Positions 21,851 to 31,739 of a stretch of 64,000 nt of DNA are shown here, one piece after another. This stretch comes from Gelidibacter algens. GTDB lineage: Bacteria > Bacteroidota > Bacteroidia > Flavobacteriales > Flavobacteriaceae. Location of the stretch: NCBI RefSeq assembly GCF_001678675.1, contig NZ_LZRN01000010.1:62001-126000 (forward strand). Reading direction: 5' to 3'. The notes beneath the pieces were generated by a model. That model did no database searches. It saw only the letters and a program-made list of their open reading frames with translations, and had not been told where the DNA came from. The position numbers and the translations under genes were made by a program. Position 1 is the stretch's first letter. Each line of letters begins with the position of its first letter.

Positions 21851-23569
21851 TTAGACTTTAATTGTGGTATTGTCAATTAAATTTTGGTCGAAAAGTTCAT
21901 TCTCCACTTTAGACATATTTCTAATTTTAGATTTATAAGCATAGATGGAGTTGACGGAATATCCTAAAATTTGAGCAATCTTATCATTGTGTTTGATGCC
22001 CAATCTGATCAACGCAAAAATTCGTAGCTCCTTGTTGAGGAGCTGTCCATTTTTGAGTTTTATTTGGTTTTCAGGTTTCATAAGACTGTTGAACTCATTT
22101 ATAAAATTCGGAAATAAACCTATAAAAGCAGTGTCAAAATTATGAAGCAATTTCTGCTTTTCTTTCTTCAAATCATATCTAGATAATTGATAGCTTGCTT
22201 TTTGATACTCTTCCAATGAAAGATTTACTTCAATTTCAGCAGTGAGATCATTGAACTTCTCAAATATATTGTCATACTCCGTAAAGAAAAAGCCCAAATA
22301 ATCTTCCTTAATTTTATTGGATTCAGAAAGCCGATTGTTTACGGTTTCAATCTCAATGTTACGCGTTTTCAATTGATTGTTTACAATAAGAAGTTGTGTA
22401 TGTGTTTCTTTTAATTTGGCATGGGCTTTTGAAATGGCACCTCGCGCTTTTTGCAGCTTTTTATACTGAATAAAAATTATTGATGAAAAAAGAATCATGA
22501 GTATTGAAAAAACAACCACACTGATGTATTGCCAATAGAGGCGCTTACGCTCCATTTCAATGTTCTTGACAATCTCCTCTTCAATTAATGGTAATATTGC
22601 GCCTACTTGAAGTTTTCTTTGCTGTGCTCCATAAAATTTGGCATCCTCATAAGCCTTCTGTATTAGGGAAGAAGCCATTTCAAGTTTTTTGTCTTTGAAC
22701 AGTAATTCTGAAAGCTTTATAATTGCCAATGATTCTTTAGTGGAGTTTTTTACATCTGCAATAGCGGCACTGGCATAATGATATTCCGCTAGATCTAACT
22801 GATTTTTTCTTTGGTAAATTTGCCCCAGAACAAAATTTGCCAATGCCTCTTCCCCTAAATCTAAATTTTTGTTCAAAAGGGATTTTAAGTTTTTGGTAGC
22901 TAAATCCAACTCATCATCACTGAACTGATTGTAAGCCACCATAAAACTGTTGAAAAAACTGCCTTTCTCTGTCAGCTTCAAGATCTTTTCTCTGTAAGAA
23001 CGTGCGTATTCATTGTATTTCTGGCTGAGATCTGGCAGTCCACTATATTCTGCCATATCACTATAGCCTCTTCCATACAAACCATAATACATAGGTTTAT
23101 CAACATCTCTAACGGTGTCTATGTGGATGCTTTGAAGGTAGTCCAAAGCTTCTTTATACATGCCCACTGAGATGGCGATATCTGCCAAATTGAGATATGC
23201 CTTACTAATTAAGGAAGAATCATTGAGTTGGGTGGCGATTTCTTTTGTTTTTAAACTATAGAAATACGCCGAATCACTCTTAAATACTTTGTACTGATCG
23301 AACAATCGGTTGTACAAATCAAATTTCTCTTGCAAACGTTGTGGGTCAACTTCTGAAAGCTCTTTTTTAAGAAGGTTTACAGTATGGCGTTTGTTTTGAT
23401 CGTATATGTGAGAAGAATCAAGAGTTTTTTCCAATTCTTGGAGTATAGGTTTCTCTTGTGATAGCGCAATGGATATAAAACAAAAATTACACGCTAGGAG
23501 TAGCGCCAGTGGTTTGATTATTTTTAGTAATGTTTTCAAATCGGTGATTAACAGCAGGAAATCTAACAT
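21851..23569 (-). CDS. susR: SusR-like membrane-bound TPR regulator (DUF6377 type)
   Basis: 572 residues on the same strand as the locus and just upstream of susC. A signal or anchor segment (~15-38) is followed by tetratricopeptide-like helices (~60-330), one membrane span (~345-366; YISVVVFSILMILFSSIIFI), a coiled coil (~370-425) and a C-terminal domain. There LNKELRIFALIRLGIKHNDKIAQILGYSVNSIYAYKSKIRN is a LuxR-like helix-turn-helix. This architecture is that of SusR-type regulators: a periplasmic TPR sensor of alpha-glucan sugars with a cytoplasmic DNA-binding end. It would activate the susC operon when maltose or isomaltose reaches the periplasm. The ligand is inferred from the neighbours. 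Confidence 0.87.
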   Translation of the reverse strand: MLDFLLLITDLKTLLKIIKPLALLLACNFCFISIALSQEKPILQELEKTLDSSHIYDQNKRHTVNLLKKELSEVDPQRLQEKFDLYNRLFDQYKVFKSDSAYFYSLKTKEIATQLNDSSLISKAYLNLADIAISVGMYKEALDYLQSIHIDTVRDVDKPMYYGLYGRGYSDMAEYSGLPDLSQKYNEYARSYREKILKLTEKGSFFNSFMVAYNQFSDDELDLATKNLKSLLNKNLDLGEEALANFVLGQIYQRKNQLDLAEYHYASAAIADVKNSTKESLAIIKLSELLFKDKKLEMASSLIQKAYEDAKFYGAQQRKLQVGAILPLIEEEIVKNIEMERKRLYWQYISVVVFSILMILFSSIIFIQYKKLQKARGAISKAHAKLKETHTQLLIVNNQLKTRNIEIETVNNRLSESNKIKEDYLGFFFTEYDNIFEKFNDLTAEIEVNLSLEEYQKASYQLSRYDLKKEKQKLLHNFDTAFIGLFPNFINEFNSLMKPENQIKLKNGQLLNKELRIFALIRLGIKHNDKIAQILGYSVNSIYAYKSKIRNMSKVENELFDQNLIDNTTIKV

Positions 23570-23826
23570 TTCCTTAGGAGTTTTAAAATAGGATTATGGA
23601 TTTATGGGCATCTTAAAATCATAATTGAACGATATTTTGAAATTCCAAAATAGCGAAATGGAAATAGGGAGCAAATATAAATTAATTTTCCTGCTTTTGT
23701 TTGTGGATAGAGATACCTCATTTAGGTATTCCCAGATTTAATTTGAATTCTAAAAGCAGGTGAATTTTATTAGCCATACATAAGCCATGCAATGCTTATC
23801 ATCACCGCATAGGAGATGTACTTTTT

Positions 23827-24151
23827 TTAGGTTCTAATTAATTGTTCTTCAAAACTGACTGAAGATGTATTGTTTAATTTGATTAAACCCTCTCCAAAAG
23901 TGCCTATTGCTTGATTAATTTCTGAATTTACTTGCACTTGAACCCGCTCCAAATTATTGATAGTATAGTGGAAGGTGTCTTCCAGTCTGGTGCGTTGAGC
24001 GGTATTTCATTTTAAAGTTTTTTTGTTACAACTTTTGATACTTATTTATAATTTTTTGGCGAATCTTCTGATGTTTTTTTTGTGTTCACTTTCAACCTTA
24101 CAAGCCGCAAACAGAAAGAGTAAAAGGGAGCCTTTTAAAATTCACTTTCAT
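23827..24151 (-). pseudogene. Remnant of a small lipoprotein gene
   Basis: On the minus strand an ATG (24151) begins MKVNFK. The next frame reads KGSLLLFLFAACKVESEHKK, a convincing lipoprotein signal with lipobox FAAC. A later frame (23827-24010) reads RLEDTFHYTINNLERVQVQV and continues to EEQLIRT before a stop. These pieces are in different frames with stops between, so the gene is broken by at least two indels. The product family is not recognised. It lies directly after another small lipoprotein gene on the same strand and may have been its operon partner. Confidence 0.5.
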
Positions 24152-24173
24152 AGCAGTTTAATTTTCATTTTAA

Positions 24174-24773
24174 TTAAAACCTTATCTTTTCTAAATCATC
24201 CATAGCATTAAGTAATACATCGCTCTTTAATCTGCGCCCGGAAAGCGTGATGTGGTAACGATTATCTTTGATGTATTCCAATTCAGAACGCTGTATATCC
24301 TTAATAGCTTGTTCTTTAATGAGTAGTTGGTTTCCTTTATGTTCATACGTTTTGGACCAACCTTCTTCGCTTTTGTAATCTACTTTTTGATTAATTAATT
24401 TATAAACCGCATTAACATGCTGAAAACCATTAGTACCGGCTCCATCTATAACGGTTATTGATATTGAAGTACTTTCATTATTTGGGTCTTCATCTAAGCT
24501 GTATGTGCCCGCTATGGTTTGCACACTAGGGCTGCCAGTACTTCTCAAAGGCATTCCAATCAGCTCCTTGGGCAATTTGGCTATAAGTGCTTCACCGGTA
24601 TGGGGGGTTGTACCCGCCAAATCTTGAAGCCAAGTACCTAGGTCTTTGTCTTTTTTCTCAAACTGTTCAACTTTTTCATCAACGGACTCGGTATTTTTTT
24701 CTGCAGCTTCCTTGCAAGAAACCATGGTTATCAAGCACACTAGAAGAATTAGAAAAGGGAATTGATTTTTCAT
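24174..24773 (-). CDS. Small lipoprotein of unknown function
   Basis: 199 residues with a clear lipoprotein signal (ILLVCLITMVSC, Cys at residue 20). A charged acidic linker to ~50 follows, then a compact domain containing YSLDEDPNNESTSISITVIDGAG and a C-terminal LKSDVLLNAMDDL helix. The pattern of paired strands around SISITVIDG suggests an alpha/beta domain, but no family is recognised. It is not part of the sus operon: it lies 600 bp upstream of the regulator on the same strand. The broken lipoprotein remnant follows it closely. Confidence 0.75.
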   Translation of the reverse strand: MKNQFPFLILLVCLITMVSCKEAAEKNTESVDEKVEQFEKKDKDLGTWLQDLAGTTPHTGEALIAKLPKELIGMPLRSTGSPSVQTIAGTYSLDEDPNNESTSISITVIDGAGTNGFQHVNAVYKLINQKVDYKSEEGWSKTYEHKGNQLLIKEQAIKDIQRSELEYIKDNRYHITLSGRRLKSDVLLNAMDDLEKIRF

Positions 24774-25315
24774 TTGTTTTTTATTTTTAAATCTGTTTTT
24801 TTAAGGAGTAATTTACCAAAAGTAATTACTAAAGGGCTGCCGTTTATGGGTTCATAAATTTTGCTTTTTATTTATGAGGTTCTCAATCCATTAATCCACA
24901 TATAGAAGGATAATTATGAACATCACACCAATGTTTTTAAACATAACGTGTTGACGTACAAAGATAAAAAAAATACAATTACCTGTTTTAAAAATAATTA
25001 GCGGGAGTAAAACATAAGATTTCTGAAAAAAAATCAAATACTTTATGGCTTTATTCCATTGGCAGAAAGAATATTATCCGAACAAAAGTATGTGAATTAC
25101 AAATTTTACGATGTCATTGTTATCGTCAACTTTATGAAAGTGACAAAACAAACGGAACTCTAACTAATTTGACAAGTGATTTTGCGATACAAATTTTTCC
25201 GGAGATATTTGAAAATCCAACAAAATTTGTTTATTAAGAATACGAAGACAAGACCCTACGTATCTGGAAGAGTATTTCAATCTGTTCAAAACGTTAATGT
25301 TTAGCTATATTTTAG
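24774..25315. other. AT-rich region without a gene
   Basis: Stops fill all frames and no domain-like peptide is visible. It separates the small lipoprotein gene from the tRNA-type attachment relic. Confidence 0.5.
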
Positions 25316-25356
25316 CAAAGGAAAAGTCAAGATTTCAAATCTTGACTTTTCCTTTG
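25316..25356 (-). terminator. Terminator behind the tRNA fragment
   Basis: Perfect 20-bp arms (25316-25335 and 25337-25356) with a one-base loop, T-rich on both flanks. Read leftward it lies 6 bases after the tRNA 3' end, the usual place for a tRNA terminator, which supports that the fragment keeps its native downstream flank. Confidence 0.8.
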
Positions 25357-25362
25357 TCTACC

Positions 25363-25407
25363 TAGTAGCGAGAAGGGGGCACGATCCCCTGACCTCCGGG
25401 TTATGAA
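25363..25407 (-). other. 3' half of a tRNA-Met(CAT) gene, likely attachment site
   Basis: On the minus strand this reads the anticodon loop TTCATAA, the 3' anticodon stem, variable loop, a T-arm (AGGGG ... CCCCT) and the 3' acceptor strand TCTCGCT. No D-arm or 5' acceptor is present to its right, so the gene is only a 3' half. The T-loop reads ATCGTGC instead of TTCGATC, so it has also decayed. Tyrosine integrases insert into tRNA 3' halves and leave exactly this kind of displaced fragment beside the integrase gene, which starts 160 bp to the right. The intact tRNA should mark the far end of the element, and I do not see it in this window. Confidence 0.7.
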
Positions 25408-25568
25408 AATTCAATATTACAAACCAAATTTCTATAAATACCCTGATAATTAATTAGTTAAATTAAATATAATGTTAGATACTATCATCTAACATCAAGT
25501 AAAATGGCTATTTGTTGTACCTATGTTGTACCTAAAAAGTCGTAACTTAATTGTCTAAAAATCAGGTT

Positions 25569-26761
25569 ATGGCATCAATTCAAACAGTACTTAGAAACAA
25601 ACCAAATGGTCGAATGTTGTACCCAATTGCGATAAGAATTACTAAAGACAGGAAAACTTCCTACATATTTACTGGGCAATATATAGATAAAATGGAATGG
25701 AATCAACAAAAAGGTCTCGTCAGAAAATCTCATCCTGATGCCATTTCTTAATTTTCACTAAACTTAGCGAAGCCAATAAACGTCTACTCAAAGCGGAGTC
25801 TGAACGAGAATATCAATCTGTGTCCGCCATCAAAACTAACATTGTTAAAAAAGAGCGATTTGATTTTTTTAGTGCCGTTAGAATTCAATTGAGACGATTA
25901 GAGGAGCGAGGTCAATACCATCAACGTGATGTTGTTAAAAGTAGAATGGATAAGTTTAAAACATTTTCGAAATCTGAAAAACTACATTTTAATGAGATAA
26001 CTGTTGATCTGTTGAAACGTCTCGAAGCTTATTTGAAGAACAATAGAGGATTGGCACACCGTACCATAGTTAATTACATGATTGACATTAGAACAATTTA
26101 CAATATCGCAATTGGTGAGAATTGGGCAGAACGTAATTATTATCCATTTGGTAGGGGCGGTTATACAATAAAACTTTTGGAGTCTCAAAAAATTGGCCTA
26201 ACGATTGAAGAAGTTAAGTTACTTGAAAATGCGATTAATCTAACACCTTCTCAACAGCATGCGTTAAATATATGGCTTATAAGTTTCTATTTTGCAGGTA
26301 TAAGAATTGGGGATGTCATACAACTCAAATGGTCGGATTTTATTGATAATCGACTTCGTTATCGAATGGGGAAAAATCAAAAACTTGTTTCTCTGAAAAT
26401 TCCGGAGAAAGCCAAGCCAATCCTAGAACACTATAGAGTTTTGGCGCAAGATGATTTTGTGTTCGAAGAATTAAGGATGGTCGATCCAAATCACGCTAAG
26501 ACACTTAGAACAAGGATTAAAATAGTTACAAGAACAAGTAACAGGCATTTAAAGAACATAGCTCTCGAGTTGAGGATTACCAAAAACTTAAGCATGCACA
26601 TCGCTCGTCACAGCTTTGGGAATATTTCCGGCAGTAAAATTCCGATTCATATGTTGCAGAAGCTTTACAGGCACTCCTCGGTTACCACGACGATTATTTA
26701 CCAATCAAATTTCATGGAAGATGAAGTTGATGATGCTTTAGATAAGGTTGTGGATTTTTAA
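25569..26761 (+). pseudogene. Tyrosine recombinase (integrase), frameshifted
   Basis: Two frames together make a ~398-residue Bacteroidota integrase. The N-terminal part (MASIQTVLRNKPNGRMLYPI ... YIFTGQYIDKMEWN) is the Arm-DNA-binding domain and stops at 25751. The next frame continues with TKLSEANKRLLKAESE, the SAM-like core-binding domain, and the catalytic domain: GIRIGD (Arg), MHIARHSF (His-x-x-Arg), LYRHSSVTTTIIYQ (His and Tyr). Adding one T near 25746-25749 would restore a single frame, so this is either a recent pseudogene or a sequencing indel. It lies next to the tRNA-Met fragment and reads away from it. It probably inserted the DNA to its right. Confidence 0.85.
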
Positions 26762-27030
26762 TAATTAAGTTTGGATGAGTTTTCTGATTGGTAAAAATTA
26801 TACAATGCTTCCTATAAATAACTTTCTGAATTTCCCTGCTCCCTTCTTGAATTGGTTGAGAAGAAAGAGGAACTAACCGAGACTTAAAATAGTGTTGATC
26901 ATCATTTAATTATAAATTTTATTTAGTAATTAACTCACCTAATTACGCACCTCTTAGTAATTGATTAATTATTTTTAATAACCGCTAGGTGTCAACAATT
27001 AACTTATTGCAATTATCTACGAATTTTTTC

Positions 27031-27098
27031 AGAAATCTCAAGTTGAGATTTCTAGAATATCACTTAAGACAACATCTAGAATATCACTTAAAGACAAC
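27031..27098. repeat. Perfect hairpin followed by a 24-bp tandem repeat
   Basis: AGAAATCTCAA and its exact complement TTGAGATTTCT flank a single base (27031-27053). They run directly into two near-identical copies of TCTAGAATATCACTTAAGAC plus four bases (27051-27098). The structure sits in the gene-free 26762-27343 gap behind the integrase. It could be a terminator, or an element-end repeat bound by recombination proteins. Confidence 0.55.
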
Positions 27099-27184
27099 AT
27101 TTAAATTTTAAAATCGATCCTTCAGAAATAAGTCTAGTAAGCATATAAATTTGAATTTACGACCTTTAAACTCAAATTGTAAAA

Positions 27185-27271
27185 ATGGCAATTATTAAAT
27201 TTACCGAGAACCAGATTATCACGGTTTTAAAAGATCGAGTTGGCCAAATGACATTGGATCCGAAATCTTAA
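27185..27271 (+). pseudogene. Possible IS3-type OrfA N-terminal scrap
   Basis: A 28-residue frame, MAIIKFTENQIITVLKDRVG..., resembles the FTExQIxxxLKE start of IS3-family OrfA proteins, which carry a helix-turn-helix, but ends before that motif. Too short to be sure. Confidence 0.25.
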
Positions 27272-27343
27272 CTATTATCATGAAAAACATGTCTTGAGCC
27301 TAAAACAGAACCAAAAGTGAGTATTGAGCATGTATCTCAACTT

Positions 27344-28012
27344 TTAAGCTCTCAAAGATTTAATAATGTGTAAGATTGCTGCTACATCTGATTTTAACTT
27401 TGCAAAGTTTTTGGTAGCAAGAATTTCTTTTGAAATTAACTGAGACCCCATTCCTACACAAGTAACCCCTGCAGAAAACCAGCTTGATAAATTCTCTTCG
27501 GTTGGTAAAACTCCACCCGTGGGCATAATACTTGTCCATGGCTGTGGTCCTTTTATGCCTTTCACAAATTGAGGGCCATAGATCTCTGCAGGAAATAACT
27601 TTATAATTTCGCATCCCAATTCTTCCGCTTTAGCAATCTCTGCTAACGTACCGCAGCCAGGGGACCACAATAATTTTCGACGGTTACAAATCATAGCAAT
27701 ATCTTCTCGCAGAACTGGCGTAACAATAAAATTCGCACCTAGTGCTATATATAATGAAGCAGCTGCGGCATCAGTTACAGAACCAACGCCCATTATCATA
27801 CCTGGTAAATCCTTTATGGCATATTTGGTTAATTCACCAAAAACTTCATGGGCAAAATCGCCTCTTGCCGTAAACTCCATTATTCTGGCACCACCATCAT
27901 AGCAAGCCCTTAATATATTCTTACTCAGTTCTATATCCGTACTAAAGAACAAGGGTACCATGCCAGTGTCCTTCATGGCTTGTGCCACTTCTATTCGTGT
28001 AAATTGTGCCAT
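27344..28012 (-). CDS. eda: KDPG aldolase
   Basis: 222 residues, class I aldolase of the KDPG/KHG family, which splits 2-keto-3-deoxy-6-phosphogluconate to pyruvate and glyceraldehyde-3-phosphate. Visible landmarks are GGARIMEFTARG, GVGSVTDAAAASLYIALGA, FIVTPVL, WSPGCGTLAEI and CEIIKLFPAE, where the Lys of IIKLFPA forms the Schiff base. PTGGV (phosphate site) follows. The family's first strand is present as VPLFFSTDIE. It starts 12 bp after kdgK ends, so the two form an operon that ends uronate breakdown. Confidence 0.95.
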   Translation of the reverse strand: MAQFTRIEVAQAMKDTGMVPLFFSTDIELSKNILRACYDGGARIMEFTARGDFAHEVFGELTKYAIKDLPGMIMGVGSVTDAAAASLYIALGANFIVTPVLREDIAMICNRRKLLWSPGCGTLAEIAKAEELGCEIIKLFPAEIYGPQFVKGIKGPQPWTSIMPTGGVLPTEENLSSWFSAGVTCVGMGSQLISKEILATKNFAKLKSDVAAILHIIKSLRA

Positions 28013-28024
28013 GTCTATTTCTAT

Positions 28025-29050
28025 TTATCGTACAATGCTTCCTGAGGCATCACCACCAATTAGTTTTTCCAATTCTTCTAATGTTACCAAGTTGGCATCA
28101 CCTTTGATCGTATGTTTTAAACAACATGCAGCAACTGCTAAATTCAACGCCCTTTGTTGGTCATCAACATTGTGGATCAACCCATAAATTAAGCCTGCCA
28201 TAAATGCATCACCGCTACCAACTCTATCCACAACTGGCGTCACATTTTTAACATCTGCAGTAAAAATACTTTTTCCATCATATAAAACACCTCCTATTTG
28301 TTGATGTGATGCACCAATGGAATACCGCAAAGTAGTGGCTGCCGTAATTAAATTAGGACACGACTGAAACAAAGCATCGTACAACACAGGCAATGATTTT
28401 TCATCCTGATAGTCTGGGTGGACTTTATTTTTTCCTAGCATAAAAAAAGCCGTGTCAAGATCGCCAAGTATAATATTGCTGTACTGGAGTAATTCAGGCA
28501 TGATGTCTTTGGGTGTCTTCCCGTATTGCCAAAGTTTCGACCTATAATTAAGATCAGTCGAAATGGTGATTCGCAGCTCGTGAGCTGCCTTTATCGCTTC
28601 TAAACATTCTTGTGCCGCAGATTCTGAAATGGCAGGTGTGATACCGCTCCAATGGAACCAAGTGGCATCCTGCAAAACTTCTTTCCAATTGATGGTGCCT
28701 CTTTTTATGGTTGCCATGGAGCTGTTTGCCCTGTCATAAACTACATTGCTTCCCCGTGCACCAGATCCAACTTCGAGGTAATAAATACCTAAACGTTCAC
28801 CTCCCCATACTATTTTATCTACGCCAACACCGTGTTTACGCATTTCCATCATTGCACATTCACCAATATAATTTTTTGGTAGACGGGTTACAAAATCCAC
28901 AGAAACACCGTAGTTTGCTAAGGAAACTGCGACGTTAGATTCTCCTCCACCATAAACCAGATCAAAACTGCTAGCTTGTGAAAATCTTAAGTATTCTTTT
29001 GGAGCCAATCGAAGTAATAATTCTCCGAATGTGATAACTTTTTTCATCAT
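28025..29050 (-). CDS. kdgK: 2-keto-3-deoxygluconate kinase (PfkB family)
   Basis: 341 residues of the ribokinase/PfkB fold. The N-terminus FGELLLRLAPKEYLRFSQ, the GGGESNVAVSLANYG substrate loop and the C-terminal DRVGSGDAFMAGLIYG (anion hole and catalytic Asp) identify a sugar kinase of the KdgK branch. With Eda directly behind it, phosphorylation of KDG to KDPG is the likely reaction. A fructokinase role is less likely in this context. The gene diverges from the LacI regulator, with an operator palindrome in the shared 141-bp gap. Confidence 0.94.
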   Translation of the reverse strand: MMKKVITFGELLLRLAPKEYLRFSQASSFDLVYGGGESNVAVSLANYGVSVDFVTRLPKNYIGECAMMEMRKHGVGVDKIVWGGERLGIYYLEVGSGARGSNVVYDRANSSMATIKRGTINWKEVLQDATWFHWSGITPAISESAAQECLEAIKAAHELRITISTDLNYRSKLWQYGKTPKDIMPELLQYSNIILGDLDTAFFMLGKNKVHPDYQDEKSLPVLYDALFQSCPNLITAATTLRYSIGASHQQIGGVLYDGKSIFTADVKNVTPVVDRVGSGDAFMAGLIYGLIHNVDDQQRALNLAVAACCLKHTIKGDANLVTLEELEKLIGGDASGSIVR

Positions 29051-29158
29051 TAAGACTAGCTTTAACCTATAAATTTCTTAATTAATTGATTTTCCATCCA
29101 AAAATGTAACCTACTAACAATTTAAATAGGTTTTGATTCTATTTAATAATTCAGTAAG

Positions 29159-29180
29159 TTTGGTTAATCGATTAAACAAA
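29159..29180. promoter_or_regulatory. LacI-type operator between kdgK and its regulator
   Basis: The core TTAATCGATTAA (29164-29175) is a perfect 12-bp palindrome with a central CG. Counting flanking bases, 29160-29179 is symmetric apart from one mismatched pair. A palindrome of this size centred on CG is what LacI-family dimers bind. It lies 16 bp before the regulator start and 113 bp before kdgK, so it probably serves both. Confidence 0.75.
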
Positions 29181-29191
29181 TATAGAAAAAA

Positions 29192-30217
29192 TTGGCTAAT
29201 AAAAAACCCACACTAAAAGATATTGCGAATGTGTTAAATATTTCGACAGCTGCAGTATCTAAGGCTATGCAAGGGAATTCAAGGATTAGCGATAAAACTA
29301 AGCAAGCGGTAAAAAAAGTGGCTGAAGAATTAAACTATCAACCTAATCACTTGGCGAGTGCTTTACGTAAAGGAAAAAGTAATTTAGTTGGTGTCATTGT
29401 CCCTAGAACAAATAGTAATTTTTTTTCTTCTGTCATTGAAAATATAGAAGAGGTTTTAAATAAAAAAGGTTATCAGATTATCATCACCCAATCAAATGAA
29501 TCGTACAAAAGAGAATGTGCTAATATAGATACTTTGTTATTTACTCAGGTAGATGGTATTATAGCTTCTATGGCTAACGAAACAACAGATTTATCGTATT
29601 TTGAGAAAATAAAATCAAAAGAAATTCCCCTGATTCTATTTGACAGAGGAGAGAACGACTTAAATGTAGATTATATCGGGATTAATGATTACGACTGTAG
29701 TCATTTAATAATTGCACACTTAGTTTCTCAAGGAAAAAAGCGAATTGGTCATATTGGTGGTTTCAGTCGTAGCAGAATTTTTAATAATCGTATTCGGGGT
29801 TATATTGATGCCATAAAAAAATACAATTTGCCATCTGATGGCGAATTACTTTTAGAAAGTAGTTTGACACTTGAAGACGGTCGAGAGAAGATGTTGCAAT
29901 TATTAGCTCTAAACAATCCCCCTGATGCAGTTTATGTGGCAGGCGATTATGCCGCGTTAGGAGCTTTGCAAGTTCTCCAAGAAAACAATATCGCAATACC
30001 AGATAGCATGGCAATTGTAGGTTTTGGCAATGAACCTTTTACAGGTATAGTAACACCTAGTCTATCAACTATCAACCAACACAGTGATAAAATTGGAAGA
30101 TTGGCAGCAGAAACATTTCTTGCTTTAGTAGAAAAAACTTATTTAAAACAAAGTTTAAACAAGCAAATATTAACAGCTGAATTGATTGTGAGAGATTCTT
30201 CGAGGATTTTAACCTAA
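29192..30217 (+). CDS. LacI-family regulator of uronate catabolism
   Basis: 341 residues. The helix-turn-helix (TLKDIANVLNISTAAVSKAM, then YQPNHLASALRKGKSNLVGVIVP hinge) is followed by a periplasmic-binding-like effector domain with DGIIASMANE, GRSRIFNNRIRGYIDAI-like spacing, PDAVYVAGDYAALGAL and PSLSTINQ. The start is TTG: an in-frame TAG lies two codons upstream and the HTH begins within eight residues, so no other start is possible. It is divergent from kdgK-eda with a palindromic operator between. By family analogy it represses them until KDG or a related uronate intermediate binds. Confidence 0.92.
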   Translation: MANKKPTLKDIANVLNISTAAVSKAMQGNSRISDKTKQAVKKVAEELNYQPNHLASALRKGKSNLVGVIVPRTNSNFFSSVIENIEEVLNKKGYQIIITQSNESYKRECANIDTLLFTQVDGIIASMANETTDLSYFEKIKSKEIPLILFDRGENDLNVDYIGINDYDCSHLIIAHLVSQGKKRIGHIGGFSRSRIFNNRIRGYIDAIKKYNLPSDGELLLESSLTLEDGREKMLQLLALNNPPDAVYVAGDYAALGALQVLQENNIAIPDSMAIVGFGNEPFTGIVTPSLSTINQHSDKIGRLAAETFLALVEKTYLKQSLNKQILTAELIVRDSSRILT

Positions 30218-30744
30218 TTACAATTTATTATGCATTTAGTATTATAGAGGTCTGACAAAATAAAATCATTTGTTCTAATTTCCACTCCTATTTAGAAAAG
30301 TATGATCTTTCAAAAGGAAGGTCATAACAAACAAAACTAACTCAAACAAACTATTTTTTTATGACAAGATAGATGCCATTAAAGTTTTAATTTATAATTA
30401 TAAAAGACATAGATGCTGCAATATTTTCAACTCTTGATTAATATGAAACTATACTCGTGAATTACTGTAGTGGGGATATGGTTATCTTCGAAGCCACAAT
30501 CAAAAAAGATAGTCACATAAAATGATTAAGGATTAAGTTAATGTGCATTTTAGAATGTTGAATCCCTATTTTAACATTAGAAAGCCGGAGCTTAATCTTC
30601 GGTTTTTTGTCTCATTCATCAACTATTCGATGCAATCCTTTAAGAAGTTTTTTTAAATGAGAGTTATACGTAAACAGCGGATTTCCCATACAATTACTAT
30701 TTTGATAACCAAACCACTGTTTAGTGAGGTTTTTGAATTGGTTT
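30218..30744. other. Gap with a terminator-like hairpin
   Basis: No gene is seen. At 30581-30607 a GC-rich stem, CCGGAG/CTTCGG (one G-T wobble), is followed by a T6 run and looks like a rho-independent terminator for plus-strand transcripts. Confidence 0.5.
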
Positions 30745-31325
30745 AAACTTTTGGTTTTAGTTTCTTCTTAAGCTTTTTGAGTGCTAAGCCAAGTAAATAA
30801 GCCCTTTCCAACGCTTTGTTGATGTATCAAACCGGTCTAATAAGGAACGGAAACTGTCCCTCCAAGCATTGGTTTGTTCTATGGCATATCTAGAAGCACA
30901 TAATTCTTGGTCAAAATATTTTTCCTATCGGCATTTTAGTGGAGTTTGTTGAAGCAGATGCTGGCATTAACTTCCTTATATGGCACAATTTTCCATAAAT
31001 TCCCTAGAGTCGAAACCGGCATCGTATTCAGGAACAGGTCATCCACAGATATGTCCGCCTTTTATAGGGTCGCCGTTACCACTTCAAACTGCATTTCAAC
31101 ATCGTGTAGGTCATCGTCGTTGCTAGCCAAAGTCTAGATATGGCAAGGGTTTTTCCCTATATTTCCGAAAGGTATAATGCCTTGGTAGTTTTACGTTTTT
31201 CACGCCCTTGGCACTCAGCCTTCTGACCGCTCCACATCGCTTGTGTTTGGCTACTTTCGAAATTGATACTGGACAGGTCGAATTCTCCTTTGTACCTTTA
31301 TAGGAGTTTTGTCAAACAAACCAAC
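30745..31325 (-). pseudogene. Dead IS5-type transposase remnant
   Basis: The minus strand, read across several frames, gives peptides of an IS5-type DDE transposase in the right order. They are KGEFDLSSINFESSQTQAMW, GQKAECQGREKRKTTKALYL, NHHDLHDVEMQFEVVTATL, ADISVDDLFLN, a decayed GFDSREFMENC, then NQCLEGQFPFL and a C-terminal LALKKLKKKLKPK. Stops and frame changes occur every 20-50 codons, so it is long inactive. It lies between the regulator and the uxuB-like gene, and may have split what was once a single uronate gene group. Confidence 0.65.
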
Positions 31326-31739
31326 CACGCAAAGAAAGGCGCCATTTCCTGAAATGAAAATAAACCGACTACCAACTCAATGTTAAAGAATTAATGAACG
31401 TCTTAATTGGAGTATATTTCCATTAAACGCCTGTCTTGAGTTGATATAGAATCATATTTATTATTTCTTGGAAAGGCCAAAAGTCTCTTTTTGTCTTGGG
31501 AATATATGGGAGAATTTCCATTTCTATCGTATATTTGTCGAGTATTGAATACTTATGAGGTTGCGATTTAGTTATTTATGTATCGCAACACGAATATCCA
31601 AAACCCTCTCTTAGTTTTCAAATAAAGTTTAAATCACTTCATCTATTGAATTTTAAAAAAAGTCATTGATTGAGAAAAACTTTTTTTAACTTATTGTTAA
31701 TGACAAAGATTTAAAATCAATATTTACTATATTGTTTTT
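31326..31739. other. Leader region of the mannonate operon
   Basis: No gene. The last ~60 bases before the oxidoreductase start are very AT-rich. A TTG (TTGTTAATG) and a TATATTG close to the start resemble, without matching exactly, the flavobacterial promoter boxes. Confidence 0.35.

Noticed and set aside
24023-24205. 60-codon plus-strand frame (MLQLLILIYNF...)
   Set aside because: Hydrophobic only because it is antisense to a decayed lipoprotein gene.
27050-27100. CRISPR array
   Set aside because: Only two repeat units with no spacers and no cas genes.
30946-31137. 63-codon plus-strand frame
   Set aside because: It is antisense to the IS5-type transposase remnant, whose peptides are recognisable on the minus strand.
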